NCBI RefSeq assembly: GCF_009849585.1
Contig: NZ_VCRN01000020.1
Location: forward strand, 19,029 to 83,028
Source: Bacillus sp. ZZV12-4809
GTDB taxonomy: Bacteria; Bacillota; Bacilli; Bacillales; Cytobacillaceae
Reading direction: 5' to 3'
DNA: 64,000 bases
Part shown: piece by piece, positions 8,656 to 18,384 of the stretch
Position numbering within the stretch: the first letter of the stretch is position 1
Layout: each line of letters begins with the position of its first letter
Notes under the pieces: generated by a model
What the model was told of the DNA's origin: nothing
Databases searched by the model: none
The model's input: only the letters and a program-made list of their open reading frames with translations
Position numbers and translations under genes: made by a program

Positions 8656-8671
8656 TGTGATATAAATCACA
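8656..8671. promoter_or_regulatory. Fnr/Crp-type box (TGTGA-N6-TCACA)
   Basis: TGTGATATAAATCACA matches both half-sites of the Bacillus Fnr consensus exactly. It lies in the divergent region between the globin gene and the zinc-ribbon gene. Its distance from the globin -10 fits activation. An adjacent second function for the plus-strand gene is possible but no matching -10 is seen there. Confidence 0.65.
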
Positions 8672-8741
8672 GTAAAATTTTATTGAAACCTTGTTTCGAT
8701 TAGCACGTATATATTAAGAAAGCATTTGAAAGGGTGAAGGT

Positions 8742-8948
8742 ATGGAAAGAAAAGGGTGTATCAAGTGCGGAAGCAGTGACGCCGGCCAAAAAGAAGTTGC
8801 CATGACTGGTACTGGACTTTCCAAAATGTTTGATGTTCAGCATAACCGATTTCTGGTCGTTTACTGTAAAAACTGCGGGTATTCAGAATTTTATAATAAA
8901 AACTCTTCCACTGCCGGAAATGTTCTGGACTTTTTCTTCGGAGGCTAA
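8742..8948 (+). CDS. Zinc-ribbon protein, DUF2082-like
   Basis: This 68-aa protein has two CxxC knuckles (Cys6/Cys9 and Cys42/Cys45) and the family-typical stretch TGTGLSKMFD between them, matching small zinc-ribbon proteins of the DUF2082 type (nucleic-acid-binding in annotation, not in proof). It ends LDFFFGG. The ATG follows AAGGGTGAAGGT. It is transcribed divergently from the globin gene and ends in its own terminator. A cytoplasmic, zinc-bound protein is likely. The partner or target is unknown. Confidence 0.75.
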   Translation: MERKGCIKCGSSDAGQKEVAMTGTGLSKMFDVQHNRFLVVYCKNCGYSEFYNKNSSTAGNVLDFFFGG

Positions 8949-8954
8949 ATATAT

Positions 8955-8996
8955 TTATCAAGCATTGCCCTCATACGGCAATGTTTTTTTTTAAAG
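8955..8996 (+). terminator. Terminator after the zinc-ribbon gene
   Basis: AGCATTGCC / GGCAATGTT followed by a long T run. Confidence 0.8.
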
Positions 8997-9068
8997 CAAA
9001 AAATTTTGTTAACCGAAAGAAATGTGAGAAAATTATCCAGTACCCAATTTTATAAAAGAGGTGAAAGA

Positions 9069-9896
9069 ATGGAAAATTTACAATCTGCTGCATCATTACA
9101 TAACGGTGTCAAAATGCCTTGGCTGGGACTGGGTGTTTTTAAGGTTGAGAACGGAGACGAAGTTGTCCAGTCAGTTAAATCAGCTATTAAAGCAGGATAT
9201 AAAAGCATTGATACGGCAGCGGTCTATCAGAATGAAGAGGGCGTAGGCCAGGCAATTAAGGAAGCTGGCGTACCTCGGGAAGAGCTTTTTATTACCACGA
9301 AGGTCTGGAATTCTGACCAGGGCTATGATTCCACAATCAATGCATTTGAAACCAGCCTTGAAAAGCTGGGTCTTAAGTATATCGACCTTTACCTGATTCA
9401 CTGGCCTGTGAAAGGGAAATATAAAGAAACATGGAAAGCCCTTGAAACTCTATATAAAGAGAAGAGAGTAAAGGCAATTGGTGTGAGCAACTTCCATATT
9501 CATCATCTGGAAGATCTATTGAAGGATGCTGAGATAAAGCCAATGGTCAATCAGGTAGAGCTTCACCCTTTACTCAGTCAGTCTGAGCTTAGGGACTTCT
9601 GCAGGAATCATGACATTCAGATAGAAGCATGGTCACCGCTCGCACAGGGAGAGCTTCTTGAAAATGCAGCATTGAAGGAAATTGGCCAAAAGTACGGCAA
9701 ATCAGTTGCACAGGTAATCTTAAGATGGGATCTGCAGAATGAAATTGTGACAATCCCCAAATCTGTAAAAGAACATCGCATCATTGAAAATGCTGATGTA
9801 TTTGACTTTGAGCTTTCTTCAGAGGATATGGACAAAATCAGCAGCTTAAATGAAAATAGACGAATAGGTCCGGACCCCGACAACTTCAATTTTTAA
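9069..9896 (+). CDS. Aldo/keto reductase (YvgN/YtbE-like)
   Basis: The 275-aa product is a TIM-barrel aldo/keto reductase of the AKR5 type, which reduces aldehydes such as methylglyoxal with NADPH in the cytoplasm. The catalytic tetrad is complete: Asp48 and Tyr53 (DTAAVYQNE), Lys78 (TTKVW) and His111 (LIHWPV). The C-terminal cofactor-binding motif [10 protein letters not shown] is present. I set the start at ATG 9069, after AAAAGAGGTGAAAGA, rather than at the longer in-frame extension from 9006, which has no RBS and is not conserved-looking. A terminator follows. Confidence 0.92.
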   Translation: MENLQSAASLHNGVKMPWLGLGVFKVENGDEVVQSVKSAIKAGYKSIDTAAVYQNEEGVGQAIKEAGVPREELFITTKVWNSDQGYDSTINAFETSLEKLGLKYIDLYLIHWPVKGKYKETWKALETLYKEKRVKAIGVSNFHIHHLEDLLKDAEIKPMVNQVELHPLLSQSELRDFCRNHDIQIEAWSPLAQGELLENAALKEIGQKYGKSVAQVILRWDLQNEIVTIPKSVKEHRIIENADVFDFELSSEDMDKISSLNENRRIGPDPDNFNF

Positions 9897-9902
9897 ATAC
9901 GA

Positions 9903-9938
9903 GAAACCGGCAGGCACACAAGCCTGCCGGTTTCCTTT
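9903..9938 (+). terminator. Terminator between the aldo/keto reductase and the converging gene
   Basis: AAACCGGCAGGC / GCCTGCCGGTTT with an ACACAA loop, followed by CCTTTTA. Confidence 0.85.
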
Positions 9939-10138
9939 TATTCTTCAAAATACTCTCGAAAGTCTTCTGAATCGTTTTCGGTTTTATTCTTGTAGTAGGG
10001 ATTATCTTCAGTTGAATTATCCGGGTCAAGATTGGTCTTTATTACCAGTGTCGGCCCAGAAGTATGTTTTGCAATCATTCGATCATCCAGTTCTTTAAAA
10101 TCCGGCAGTTTTTGGCTTCCTGGTTTTAGTGGATCCAT
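9938..10138 (-). CDS. Small acidic hypothetical protein (66 aa)
   Basis: The product begins MDPLKPGSQKLPDF and ends DFREYFEE. It is very hydrophilic, rich in Asp, Glu, Asn and Lys, and probably partly disordered, with a short beta-like core TLVIKTNLDP. The ATG follows AGGAGGTGCAGCC, a near-ideal RBS, which is the main evidence that it is expressed. It shares a terminator with the aldo/keto reductase. I do not recognise the family. Confidence 0.65.
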   Translation of the reverse strand: MDPLKPGSQKLPDFKELDDRMIAKHTSGPTLVIKTNLDPDNSTEDNPYYKNKTENDSEDFREYFEE

Positions 10139-10299
10139 GGCTGCACCTCCTGATTCATAGCGTGCAATGAGCAGGCATCATTTATTCACTATCCCCTATA
10201 GTTCCTCAAAATGTTTGTACAGGCGAAAAAAAGGATATTAAGGAAGAAAACATTCTTTCGTACATAAATCCACACTGCTTTTCAATGGAGGAACACACA

Positions 10300-10872
10300 A
10301 TGAGCATTTTTGAGAATATTTTGGACATCCTGGAGAAAAAGGGGGCTATATCAATCCCTTCTTTGCTGGATGAAATGAACAGGCAAAATAATTATCAGAG
10401 AGCCAGCACGAAACCTGTTGAATTATCACATGTAAAATCAGTGATCAGCAGGAAAAGAGAGCTCTTTCATATTAAAAATAATATAGTTACGATTGACCCC
10501 GATAAAGATCCAATTCTTTTAAGTGTAAGTATCGGGGGCTATCCAGGTCCATGGTACAAAATTGAAGTGGATTTCATTAACGGCCGTTTTGTTTACTTTG
10601 AATGGCATTTAAGTTCGTTCTCATCAAGAAATGAGCTGCCGGCAGTGTCAGGGAGCATTGAAGAATTTAAGAAAGAATTATATCGGCTGAAAATTTGGAA
10701 GTGGCAGGAGGAATACAAAAATCCGGGAATAATTTTGGATAGTGTGACATGGTCCGTAAAGCTGGTTACAAAGGAAAATATCTTTGAGAGTCAGGGGATT
10801 CAGGCTTTTCCTAATGGATGGGAAAAGTTTTGCATAGCACTTACGAAATTAACGGGAAAAGATATCTGCTAA
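10300..10872 (+). CDS. Hypothetical protein with N-terminal helix-turn-helix-like segment
   Basis: The product is 190 aa from ATG 10300, which has GGAGG six to seven bases upstream. An in-frame ATG at 10285 overlaps that RBS and is unlikely to be used. Residues about 1-62 (FENILDILEKKGAISIPSL, then a variable turn and HVKSVISRKRELFHI) have the layout of a winged-helix DNA- or RNA-binding domain. The remainder, residues about 70-190, is a beta-rich domain of unknown type with many aromatic residues (GGYPGPWYKIEVDF). No signal or membrane segment is seen. It converges on an AbrB-like gene with a shared terminator. Function unknown. Confidence 0.7.
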   Translation: MSIFENILDILEKKGAISIPSLLDEMNRQNNYQRASTKPVELSHVKSVISRKRELFHIKNNIVTIDPDKDPILLSVSIGGYPGPWYKIEVDFINGRFVYFEWHLSSFSSRNELPAVSGSIEEFKKELYRLKIWKWQEEYKNPGIILDSVTWSVKLVTKENIFESQGIQAFPNGWEKFCIALTKLTGKDIC

Positions 10873-10911
10873 AAGCTGCTGCTGGGAAATTGGCGGCAGC
10901 TTTTTAGTCTT
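10872..10911 (+). terminator. Shared terminator (hypothetical gene / AbrB-like gene)
   Basis: AAAAGCTGC / GCAGCTTTT with T5. It overlaps the last codons of the reverse-strand gene. Confidence 0.75.
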
Positions 10912-11212
10912 CTGTTATCATCTTAAGGATAAAACTTTCATCTTCTTCATCAATATAAAGGCAATATTCTTCCTCCTCTGTTATTTCCAGCAGCTGCTGA
11001 AGCTCTTTTGGGATATGGATGGAGCCGTTGTCAGAAATAAGTCTTTTATTGTGGGTTGAATCCAAATTGGCTTTTTCAATAATAATTTGGTCATGATCGA
11101 AGCGTAATTCCGCCAGTTTTCCCGGCAAAAGCCCAAATTGGCTGCGCCACTTGCTGGGGAGCAGAACTTTGCCGGTTTTATTGAAGTTTTTACACTTGTA
11201 CATGGTTAGCAT
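10904..11212 (-). CDS. AbrB/SpoVT-type swapped-hairpin protein with two half-domains
   Basis: The 102-aa product seems to hold two successive AbrB/MazE-like half-sites. Residues about 12-48 read TGKVLLPSKWRSQFGLLPG and then a beta strand. Residues about 62-98 read NGSIHIPKELQQLLEI and then an acidic strand. The pattern G-x-[VI]-x-[LI]-P-x-x is the AbrB signature. Full AbrB and SpoVT are dimers of single N-terminal half-domains, so this may be a self-contained double-psi fold or a degenerate regulator. Net charge in the second half is strongly acidic, which argues against DNA contact there. The start follows GAAGGAG at nine bases. Target unknown. Confidence 0.65.
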   Translation of the reverse strand: MLTMYKCKNFNKTGKVLLPSKWRSQFGLLPGKLAELRFDHDQIIIEKANLDSTHNKRLISDNGSIHIPKELQQLLEITEEEEYCLYIDEEDESFILKMITED

Positions 11213-11368
11213 GCAGATCAGCTCCTTCTATGCTTGTTAATCTATTACACATATCGGAACTTTCAAAACACGATTTTCAGCCAATTTCTAAAAAAGTTCA
11301 TTAGACAAGGCAGAAAGGATGAATAAATTCCCTCTAAATACAAAACCTTTAAAAAAAGGTGGGGTAAG

Positions 11369-11887
11369 ATGAAAAAGAAGCTGTTTTTGGTGCTTATTAT
11401 TATCCTTTCCTGGCTGACTGTTCCATTTATAGGCAAGAAGGATTTTAAACGATTTTATCCGGCAGCAACCTTCATGGGGTTATATGTATTGATAGAAGGA
11501 ATTATTGCTGAAAAGAACAAATGGTGGACAATTAAAACTCGTTTGCACTCAAAGCTCAGCGGTGAATTTCCATTGGTTTTAGGACCATTTTTTGCAGGGT
11601 CCATCTGGATTTTAAAACTGACTTATGGAAGGCCATTGATGTATATTCTTTTGAATGCTGTGGTTGATGCTTTTTTTGCCTACCCTTTTTATACTTGGTT
11701 CAAAAAGATGGGGATTTGGAAGCTACTCCGTTTTTCACAGCTGCAGCTATTTATGCTGTTCATTATTAAGTCAATATTAATGTATGTTTTTCATTTGGCA
11801 TTTTTGGATAAAAAGGTGTTATCTGCGTCGGCTGAAGCCATTAAAAACTCATTCAGTAAATCCACCTACAATGAAAGCGAGGAGTGA
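11369..11887 (+). CDS. Multi-pass membrane protein of unknown function
   Basis: The 172-aa product has about five hydrophobic segments (around residues 4-20, 28-45, 66-83, 87-105 and 128-148) with basic loops, so it should sit in the cytoplasmic membrane. The C-terminal 25 residues are hydrophilic. It reminds me of the CBO0543-type membrane proteins common in Bacillus, but I cannot confirm that. The ATG follows AAAAGGTGGGGTAAG. The stop lies four bases before the start of the next small gene, so the two, and perhaps the DUF3889 gene after them, form one unit. Confidence 0.7.
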   Translation: MKKKLFLVLIIILSWLTVPFIGKKDFKRFYPAATFMGLYVLIEGIIAEKNKWWTIKTRLHSKLSGEFPLVLGPFFAGSIWILKLTYGRPLMYILLNAVVDAFFAYPFYTWFKKMGIWKLLRFSQLQLFMLFIIKSILMYVFHLAFLDKKVLSASAEAIKNSFSKSTYNESEE

Positions 11888-11891
11888 AGTA

Positions 11892-12035
11892 ATGGAAAAA
11901 AGAAAAGACGTTTCCTGTACGGATGATAAAGATATTCTCCACCATCTTATGGAAGAGCAAATTGCTTATATTTGTGTAGAAGAAGAGGAAGAACGAATGA
12001 AGGAAGAAACTATGAATAACATCAATAGCGATTAG
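11892..12035 (+). CDS. Small acidic hypothetical protein (47 aa)
   Basis: ATG 11892 lies eight bases after GAGGAG, which overlaps the end of the preceding membrane-protein gene. The product begins MEKRKDVSCTDDKDILHHL and ends TMNNINSD, with a Glu-rich centre. A longer in-frame extension upstream overlaps the membrane-protein gene and has no RBS. Close spacing on both sides (4 and 24 bases) suggests co-transcription with the membrane protein and the DUF3889 gene. The family is unknown to me. Confidence 0.6.
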   Translation: MEKRKDVSCTDDKDILHHLMEEQIAYICVEEEEERMKEETMNNINSD

Positions 12036-12059
12036 AAGCTTTCCGAAAAGAGGTTTAAG

Positions 12060-12395
12060 ATGAAGAAATTAATGATCAGTCTTATGGTATTAATGCTTGT
12101 AACAGAATACATTCCCATACGGGCATTGACCGGAGAAGCCTATGCAGAGAGACCGGAACCAGCATATGCAAAATGGGGCAGACTGGCTATGGAGACAGCG
12201 AAAGAGAAATACCCAAGGGCTAAAATCCTTGATTATTTGCATATTGGCAGAGAAAAGAGGCAGACGACAGAGATCGAAAAGTTCAAGCTGTGGATAGAGG
12301 ATGGCGGCAAAGAGTTCGGTTTGTATATTGATATTGAATTTGATTCAAAAACAGAAAGAGTTATCAGGATTAATACTCGAAAATCGGCCAATTAA
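12060..12395 (+). CDS. DUF3889 (YqzG/YhdC) family secreted protein
   Basis: The 111-aa precursor has a signal peptide (residues 1-29, ending near AYA). The mature part matches the YqzG/YhdC family: PAYAKWGRLAMETAKEKYP, ILDYLHIGR, EKFKLWI and FGLYIDIEFDS. Its function is not known; it should be exported. The ATG follows AAAGAGGTTTAAG. It is the last gene of a short run behind the membrane protein and the 47-aa gene, and a strong terminator follows. Confidence 0.88.
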   Translation: MKKLMISLMVLMLVTEYIPIRALTGEAYAERPEPAYAKWGRLAMETAKEKYPRAKILDYLHIGREKRQTTEIEKFKLWIEDGGKEFGLYIDIEFDSKTERVIRINTRKSAN

Positions 12396-12412
12396 ACCTG
12401 CCCTCAGAATAT

Positions 12413-12453
12413 AACCAGGGACTTCTTCAATGAGAAGTCCCTGGTTTTTTAAT
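12413..12453 (+). terminator. Bidirectional terminator (DUF3889 / HAD genes)
   Basis: ACCAGGGACTTCTTC / GAAGTCCCTGGT followed by T6. It is placed at two converging 3' ends. Confidence 0.85.
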
Positions 12454-13003
12454 TCTCAAATTCAAATTTTGAATAACAATCAATGGAGAAGTCTGCATAA
12501 GGGTTCGGATTGCGGAACGCACAGGTTTTTATGCCGATTTGTCTGGCAGGAATTAAATCTGTATCCTGGTCGCCAATGGCCAAATCAATATGATAACGCC
12601 GGTGAAGATATTCATAAGATTCCGGATGCGGCTTTAAGGAAAAACCATCATACTCCGGACAGATCACTTCTTCAAAATAGGCTGTGAGATTCCAATACTC
12701 CAACAGCTCTTCTGTGGAATGACGGTTTCGATGGGTAACGAGCACGTTTACGTTATTTCGTTCTAATATACCTCTTACATATGGGAATAATGGCTTCTCA
12801 TTATGCTTAATAGCTGCTTCCAATTTACGAAAATCTTTAATTTTTTCAGGAGGAACATCAAATCTTTGATAAGCTGTCCCGTTTTTAAGGGGCAAGAGAA
12901 CTTCCTCGGGATTGAGTTCTTTGCCGGAAATGCCGATAAAAGCCTGAACCAAAGTAGGCCAAGTATCCAGAATCGTGCCATCTAAATCCCAAAGAACATT
13001 CAT
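12449..13003 (-). CDS. HAD-superfamily hydrolase, phosphoglycolate-phosphatase-like
   Basis: From ATG 13003 the product is 184 aa. Motif I is WDLDGTILDTW (Asp6 nucleophile, Asp8), motif II is the VTHRN segment, and a downstream acidic motif IGDQDTDL serves as motif IV. The small cap domain (about residues 15-75) is of the helical PGPase/beta-phosphoglucomutase type. The enzyme should dephosphorylate a small cytoplasmic metabolite; which one is not deducible. I chose ATG 13003 because AAGGAGG lies at standard spacing. An in-frame extension to 13060 lacks an RBS. It lies just downstream of metH but after a hairpin, so it may be separate. Confidence 0.85.
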   Translation of the reverse strand: MNVLWDLDGTILDTWPTLVQAFIGISGKELNPEEVLLPLKNGTAYQRFDVPPEKIKDFRKLEAAIKHNEKPLFPYVRGILERNNVNVLVTHRNRHSTEELLEYWNLTAYFEEVICPEYDGFSLKPHPESYEYLHRRYHIDLAIGDQDTDLIPARQIGIKTCAFRNPNPYADFSIDCYSKFEFEN

Positions 13004-13061
13004 AAAAATCAACCTCCTTGCTATGTATACATTGTAAAGTCTGAGAAAGGGCAAAGGCAAA

Positions 13062-13091
13062 TACCCGGCAATTTTTTGCCGGGTATCCCAT
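13062..13091 (-). terminator. Hairpin at the end of the met operon
   Basis: ATACCCGGCAA / TTGCCGGGTAT lies directly after the metH stop on the reverse strand. The T run after it is short, so read-through toward the HAD gene is possible. Confidence 0.55.
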
Positions 13092-16000
13092 TATCTCAAT
13101 ACATTAAAATATCTGGCTTCCGGATGGGCAAATACCATCGCAGATACCGAGGCTTCAGGCTCCATCATACATTCTTCAGTAAGCTGAACACCTATATCCT
13201 CAGGGCTAATAAGCTTAAACAGCTTTTTTTGGTCCTCAAGCTCAGGACATGCAGGATAGCCATACGAAAAGCGCTGCCCCTGGTATTTCGCTGCAAAACG
13301 GTCTTTCATCGTCATTTCAACCGGATCTGGGAAACCCCAGCGATCACGGATCTGGCGATGGATCAGCTCAGCAAGACCTTCGGCCGTCTCTAAAGCCAGG
13401 GACTGCAGGGCATGGCTTTCCAGGAATCGGCCTTCAGCTTTTAATCGATCTGCTATATTGCGGATCCCTTTCCCGGCTGTCACAGTAAAGAACGATACAT
13501 AATCCATTTGACCGCTCTCTTTTGATTTAAGGAAATCTGCCAGACATAAGAATGGCTCTGTTTCCTGGCGCGGAAACTCAAATGTTTCGATGACCGTTTT
13601 TTCATCCTCTGCATAAATAAGAACCTTATCGCCATCAGACTGGGCAGGGAAGAACTGATAAACGGCTTTTGGCTCTATCCAGTTGTTTTCTTTAGCTTCA
13701 GCAATCAATTCATCAACCATTGTGTTAATTTTAATGGCTTTTTCATCTTTTTGAGCAAGCAGCTTTTGCAGGTTTCCTTTTAAGCCAAGGTGATGGCCAA
13801 TCAGCATTTGCTTATTAATATAGGGCTCGATATGCGAAAGGGAGTATGCTTTCAGCAGATGCCGCTTTAAATCCTTTGGAACAAAAACCGGCACCTTTGT
13901 GCTGACAGTTGGTTTAGGCCTTACTGCAACTGCAACCGATCCCCGGTCAAAAGGTACTGCATTCAGCAGGGCTGCCTGTTTTTCAGCCTGCTCGCTTCGC
14001 AGTTTCTCCGCCTCTTCGGGCTCCTGAAGCTGATTGGCTAATGAGAGCCCGTTCATGGCATCCTTTGCATACAGGACAAGCCCATCGTATTCCTTGGAGA
14101 TTTTTGTATCTGTGAATTTTCTTGAGAGTGCAGCCCCCCCAACTAAAATCGGAATATCAATTCCAGCCTGCTTCATGTCATGTGCCGTAATGACCATCTG
14201 CTGAGCAGATTTAACAAGCAAACCTGAAAGGCCGACCATATCCGGATTCTCGCGCCTGATGTTTTCAATAAGTTCAGCAGGAGTTACCTTAATTCCCAGG
14301 TCTATCACTTCATAACCATTATTGCTGAGAATGATATCAACTAAGTTTTTACCGATATCATGGACATCTCCTTTAACGGTTGCAAGGATGATTTTACCCT
14401 TTGACGAAGATTGTGCAGCATCTTTTTCCATATGCGGCTCCAGATAAGCAACAGAAGCTTTCATTACCTCTGCACTTTGAAGAACCTCTGCAACAATCAG
14501 CTGGTTATCATTGAACAATCTTCCTACTTCCTTCATGCCATTCATTAAAGGCCCATTAATGATATCCAGAGGAGCAGGGTATGCTTCCAGTGCCAAATCA
14601 AGGTCAGGCAGGAGCCCTTCTTTAGTTCCTTCAAGAATATAATAGGCGAGTCGTTCCTCCAATGTCATATCCGGCAGAACACTCTTGCTTTCTTTTTTCT
14701 TATCACGATAAAAATCAGTAAAGACAGCAAGTGATTCATCCGTAGTCTCAAAAAGAAGTTTTTCGGCCATTAAAACCTCTTCCTTGGAAATGGAAGCAAA
14801 TCGTTCAAGCTTTTCCGTATTCACTATCGCATAATCCAGTCCCGCCTGGGTGCAGTGATATAGAAATACCGAATTCAATATCTCTCTGCCGACAGGAGGG
14901 AGGCCGAATGATACATTACTGATACCCAGAATGGTTTGTACCTCCGGAAGAGCCTCTTTAATAAGTCTGATTCCATCTACCGTTGCCTTAGCAGACCCGA
15001 TGTATTGCTCATCTCCTGTGCCGACAGGGAAGACGAGAGGGTCAAAAATTAGATCCTGGGGCGGGATATGATATTTATTTACAAGCAGATCATAGGAACG
15101 CTTTGCAATTTCGAGTTTGCGTTCCGCCGAAACACCCATTCCTTCTTCATCAATTGTTCCTACCACTACAGCCGCACCATAGCGGTGGATAAGCGGTGCG
15201 ATTGCCTCGAATCTTTCCTCGCCATCCTCGAGGTTAATCGAATTTATGATGGCTTTTCCCTGTGAATAGGTGAGTGCCTTCTCGATAACTGCTTCGTCAG
15301 TTGAATCAATGACAAGAGGGACTTTAATTTTCTTTACTAATTCCTTGATAAAGTTTTCAACATCCTGCATTTCATCACGATCAGGATCTGCCAGGCAAAT
15401 ATCAATAACATGGGCTCCGCCTTTAACCTGGGCTCGGCCTATCTCAGCCGCTTCCTCGAACTTTCCTTCAGCAATCAGCCTTTTAAACTTGCGTGAGCCA
15501 ATAACATTTGTACGCTCTCCGACCATAATGGGCCTTAAGGTCGGGTCGTCATAAATCAGAGGTTCGATTCCGGACACTTTATGAAGGGAATTGCCCTCAT
15601 AATTACGTGGTTTATAATTTTTTACCGACTCAGCAATTGACTGAATATGTTCCGGGGTGGTACCGCAGCAGCCGCCGACAATATTCAGCCAGCCTTCCTT
15701 GGCAAACCCCTCAAGCTTGCTCGCCAATGATTCGGGTGTTTCATGGTACTGTCCTTCTTCATCAGGCAATCCGGCATTTGGATAGCAGCTGACAGCTGTA
15801 GAAGCCAATCCTGACAAGGAACGAATATGGTCCTGCATGAACTCGGGTCCTGTCGCACAGTTGAGTCCAACTGCCAGCGGCTGCATATGTTCAAGCGAAA
15901 TATAAAAGGCTTCAATCGATTGGCCTGCAAGGGTTGTGCCCATCGGTTCAATCGTTCCGGAAACGATCAGAGGAAGTTTAATTCCTGTCTTTTCTGATGC

Positions 16001-16537
16001 CTTTTCGATGCCGATAAATCCAGCTTTTACATTCAGCATATCCTGGCTGGTTTCCAGGAGGAGAAGGTCTGCACCGCCTTCGATTAATCCTCTGGCCTGC
16101 TCCTCGTAAGCTGCTATCATGTCTTCAAATGTAGAACCGCCTGTTACACTCAGCGTTTTCGTCGTAGGTCCCATGGCGCCAGCAACATATCTCGGCCATT
16201 CAGGAGTTGACATGCGGTCTGTGGCTTCTCTGGCAATTTCTACAGCAATTTTATTCAATTCATATGCTTTTTCTTCCAGATCATAATCTGCGAGAACAAT
16301 GCTGGTTGCACCGAAAGTATTGGTTTCAATAATGTCTGCACCAGCTTTTAAATATTCTAGATGAATATGTTCAATCACAGAGGGTGCCGTTACGTTTAAA
16401 TACTCGTTGCAGCCTTCATATTCCTCGCCGCCGAAATCATCTGCCGAAAGATTGGCTCTCTGAAGCATGGTGCCCATTGCTCCGTCCATAATCAGGATTT
16501 TCTTTTTTAACTGCTCCTGCAGTGATGGTTTACGCAT
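13091..16537 (-). CDS. metH: Cobalamin-dependent methionine synthase
   Basis: The 1148-aa enzyme transfers the methyl group of 5-methyl-THF to homocysteine through cobalamin. Domains in order: homocysteine/zinc domain (1 to about 310, zinc ligands Cys227, Cys290 and Cys291 in GGCCGTT), pterin-binding domain (about 340-610, [13 protein letters not shown]), B12 cap and Rossmann domain (about 640-880, cobalt-binding His726 in DVHDIGKN), and the C-terminal SAM-dependent reactivation domain (about 900-1148). Start ATG 16537 follows AAGGAGGAAACAAC and overlaps the yitJ end by eight bases. The sequence is full length. It is the last gene of the S-box operon. B. subtilis itself relies on B12-independent MetE. 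Confidence 0.97.
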   Translation of the reverse strand: MRKPSLQEQLKKKILIMDGAMGTMLQRANLSADDFGGEEYEGCNEYLNVTAPSVIEHIHLEYLKAGADIIETNTFGATSIVLADYDLEEKAYELNKIAVEIAREATDRMSTPEWPRYVAGAMGPTTKTLSVTGGSTFEDMIAAYEEQARGLIEGGADLLLLETSQDMLNVKAGFIGIEKASEKTGIKLPLIVSGTIEPMGTTLAGQSIEAFYISLEHMQPLAVGLNCATGPEFMQDHIRSLSGLASTAVSCYPNAGLPDEEGQYHETPESLASKLEGFAKEGWLNIVGGCCGTTPEHIQSIAESVKNYKPRNYEGNSLHKVSGIEPLIYDDPTLRPIMVGERTNVIGSRKFKRLIAEGKFEEAAEIGRAQVKGGAHVIDICLADPDRDEMQDVENFIKELVKKIKVPLVIDSTDEAVIEKALTYSQGKAIINSINLEDGEERFEAIAPLIHRYGAAVVVGTIDEEGMGVSAERKLEIAKRSYDLLVNKYHIPPQDLIFDPLVFPVGTGDEQYIGSAKATVDGIRLIKEALPEVQTILGISNVSFGLPPVGREILNSVFLYHCTQAGLDYAIVNTEKLERFASISKEEVLMAEKLLFETTDESLAVFTDFYRDKKKESKSVLPDMTLEERLAYYILEGTKEGLLPDLDLALEAYPAPLDIINGPLMNGMKEVGRLFNDNQLIVAEVLQSAEVMKASVAYLEPHMEKDAAQSSSKGKIILATVKGDVHDIGKNLVDIILSNNGYEVIDLGIKVTPAELIENIRRENPDMVGLSGLLVKSAQQMVITAHDMKQAGIDIPILVGGAALSRKFTDTKISKEYDGLVLYAKDAMNGLSLANQLQEPEEAEKLRSEQAEKQAALLNAVPFDRGSVAVAVRPKPTVSTKVPVFVPKDLKRHLLKAYSLSHIEPYINKQMLIGHHLGLKGNLQKLLAQKDEKAIKINTMVDELIAEAKENNWIEPKAVYQFFPAQSDGDKVLIYAEDEKTVIETFEFPRQETEPFLCLADFLKSKESGQMDYVSFFTVTAGKGIRNIADRLKAEGRFLESHALQSLALETAEGLAELIHRQIRDRWGFPDPVEMTMKDRFAAKYQGQRFSYGYPACPELEDQKKLFKLISPEDIGVQLTEECMMEPEASVSAMVFAHPEARYFNVLR

Positions 16538-18380
16538 GTTGTTTCCTCCTTGAAAGCCGTTCGGTTGTCTCACGGGCATAGTTTGATAGCTCGACAGTCA
16601 TTTCATAGCGCATAAATGGAGTGATAAGGTAAATGCCATTAAACAGCTCTGCCGCAGCATCGATCAGCGACTTGGCAATGGCAATGCCTTCAGCGCCGGC
16701 TTTTGCAGGATCATCCTTTAAAGAGGCCATTCTGTTTCTAATACTGTCTGAGATCTTGATTCCCGGAACTTCATTATGAAGAAACTCCGCATTACGGCTG
16801 CCGGTAAGAGGCATTAAGCCTATATAAACAGGTGCTTTTAAATCTTTCACAGCTTCATGAACCTCAAGCAGCTTCTCTTCAGAAAAAACAGGCTGTGAAA
16901 TGAAATAATCTGCACCGTGTTCAATTTTCTTTTCCAGCCTTCCAACAGCTTTTTCCAATGAACGGACATTGGGGTTAAATGCACCCGCAACAGAAAAGGC
17001 TGCTTTCTGGCCTAAGTCTTTCCCTGAAAAAGATAATCCTTCATTTAACTGCTTGATCATATTAATCAATTCAAATGAAGATACATCATACACGGAAGAG
17101 GCTCCCGGAAAATCACCGACACGGGCCGGGTCTCCTGTTACAGCAAGAATATCATTTAAACCAAGGGCATGCAGTCCCATTAAATGGGATTGAAGCCCGA
17201 TAATGTTTCGATCTCTGCAGGTTACATGCACAAGAGGGCGCAATCCTGTCTGCTGTTTGACAAGATAGCCAATTGCAGAGTTGCATACCCTTGGGGAAGC
17301 AAGAGAATTATCCGCAAGAGTAATAGAATCAATACCAGCTTCCTTCAATGCTTTGGCACCTTCAAAAAAGCGGGCAGTATCAAGCTTCCTTGGCGGATCG
17401 AGCTCAACAATCACCGATGGCCTTTCTCTGACAATATCCTGAAGGGGAGGGAGCTCTCTTGATGATTCCGTTTTTTCTGAAACGATAACCTTATTAACTG
17501 CTTTGATCTCTTTTTCCTCGATTGGCGGAAGTCCTTTTAGAACATCAGCAAATGCCTTGATATGATCAGGTGTTGTTCCGCAGCAGCCCCCAAGCAGGCG
17601 GACGCCCTGATTCCGAAATTCAATTGCAGACTGCCGGAAATATTCTGCATCACCTTCATAATGGAATTTGCCGTCCGTATAAGCAGGAATACTGGCATTT
17701 GGATATGCAGACAGATAGGCATGCTTTGGCAAAGGTACACTTTCGAGTGTTTTCAGCATATGATGGGGACCAAGCCGGCAATTGATTCCCACTACATCCG
17801 CGCCAATGCCGTCGAGCCTTGCCAGCGCATCAGAAATGGAAGTCTGGTTCTGCAGGACACCTGCTTCCTGAAGAGAAACCTGTGCGATAATCGGCAAATC
17901 GGTTTCTTTTCTGGCAATAGCCAGAACCGTCTCAAGTTCTTCAAGATCATAATACGTTTCCAGCAAGATGCTGTCCACACCTTCCAGCAGCAGACAATAA
18001 AGCTGCTCACGGAAGCTTCTTTTTATTTCCTCCAGTGTGATCATGTTTGGCTTAAACCCTCTGATCCCGCCAATTGTACCTGCAACATACGCGCGGCCAC
18101 CGGCAGCTTTTTTGGCGATCCGGGCAGCAGCACCGTTAATTTCTTTCACGGAGTCTTCAAGGCCATATCGCTGCAGTTTAAGATAATTGGCCGCATACGT
18201 ATTGGTTTGGATCAAATCAGCCCCCGCGCCTATGTACGCTTCATGGATATGCTGAATTTGTTCTGATTGAGAAAGATTCAATTCTTCAAAACAGCTGTCT
18301 GTGCCATAGGAGTAGAGGAGAGTTCCCATCGCGCCATCTGCTATGATGATTTCATTCTTTAATTTATCCAGGAAACTCAT
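16530..18380 (-). CDS. yitJ: Bifunctional homocysteine S-methyltransferase / methylenetetrahydrofolate reductase
   Basis: The 616-aa product fuses a homocysteine methyltransferase domain (residues 1 to about 290; zinc ligands Cys201, Cys266 and Cys267 in [11 protein letters not shown]) to an FAD-dependent methylene-THF reductase barrel (about 320-616; [28 protein letters not shown]). It makes 5-methyl-THF, the substrate of MetH, and may also use S-methylmethionine or a similar donor through the first domain. The RBS GGGGGTGA overlaps the 3' end of metC (4-base gap), and the stop overlaps metH, so translation is likely coupled. Control is by the upstream SAM riboswitch. Confidence 0.96.
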   Translation of the reverse strand: MSFLDKLKNEIIIADGAMGTLLYSYGTDSCFEELNLSQSEQIQHIHEAYIGAGADLIQTNTYAANYLKLQRYGLEDSVKEINGAAARIAKKAAGGRAYVAGTIGGIRGFKPNMITLEEIKRSFREQLYCLLLEGVDSILLETYYDLEELETVLAIARKETDLPIIAQVSLQEAGVLQNQTSISDALARLDGIGADVVGINCRLGPHHMLKTLESVPLPKHAYLSAYPNASIPAYTDGKFHYEGDAEYFRQSAIEFRNQGVRLLGGCCGTTPDHIKAFADVLKGLPPIEEKEIKAVNKVIVSEKTESSRELPPLQDIVRERPSVIVELDPPRKLDTARFFEGAKALKEAGIDSITLADNSLASPRVCNSAIGYLVKQQTGLRPLVHVTCRDRNIIGLQSHLMGLHALGLNDILAVTGDPARVGDFPGASSVYDVSSFELINMIKQLNEGLSFSGKDLGQKAAFSVAGAFNPNVRSLEKAVGRLEKKIEHGADYFISQPVFSEEKLLEVHEAVKDLKAPVYIGLMPLTGSRNAEFLHNEVPGIKISDSIRNRMASLKDDPAKAGAEGIAIAKSLIDAAAELFNGIYLITPFMRYEMTVELSNYARETTERLSRRKQHA

Positions 18381-18384
18381 CGTA

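Noticed and set aside
17562..18266. A 234-aa open frame on the plus strand
   Set aside because: It lies wholly antisense to yitJ, has no RBS and the composition expected from a reversed coding frame.
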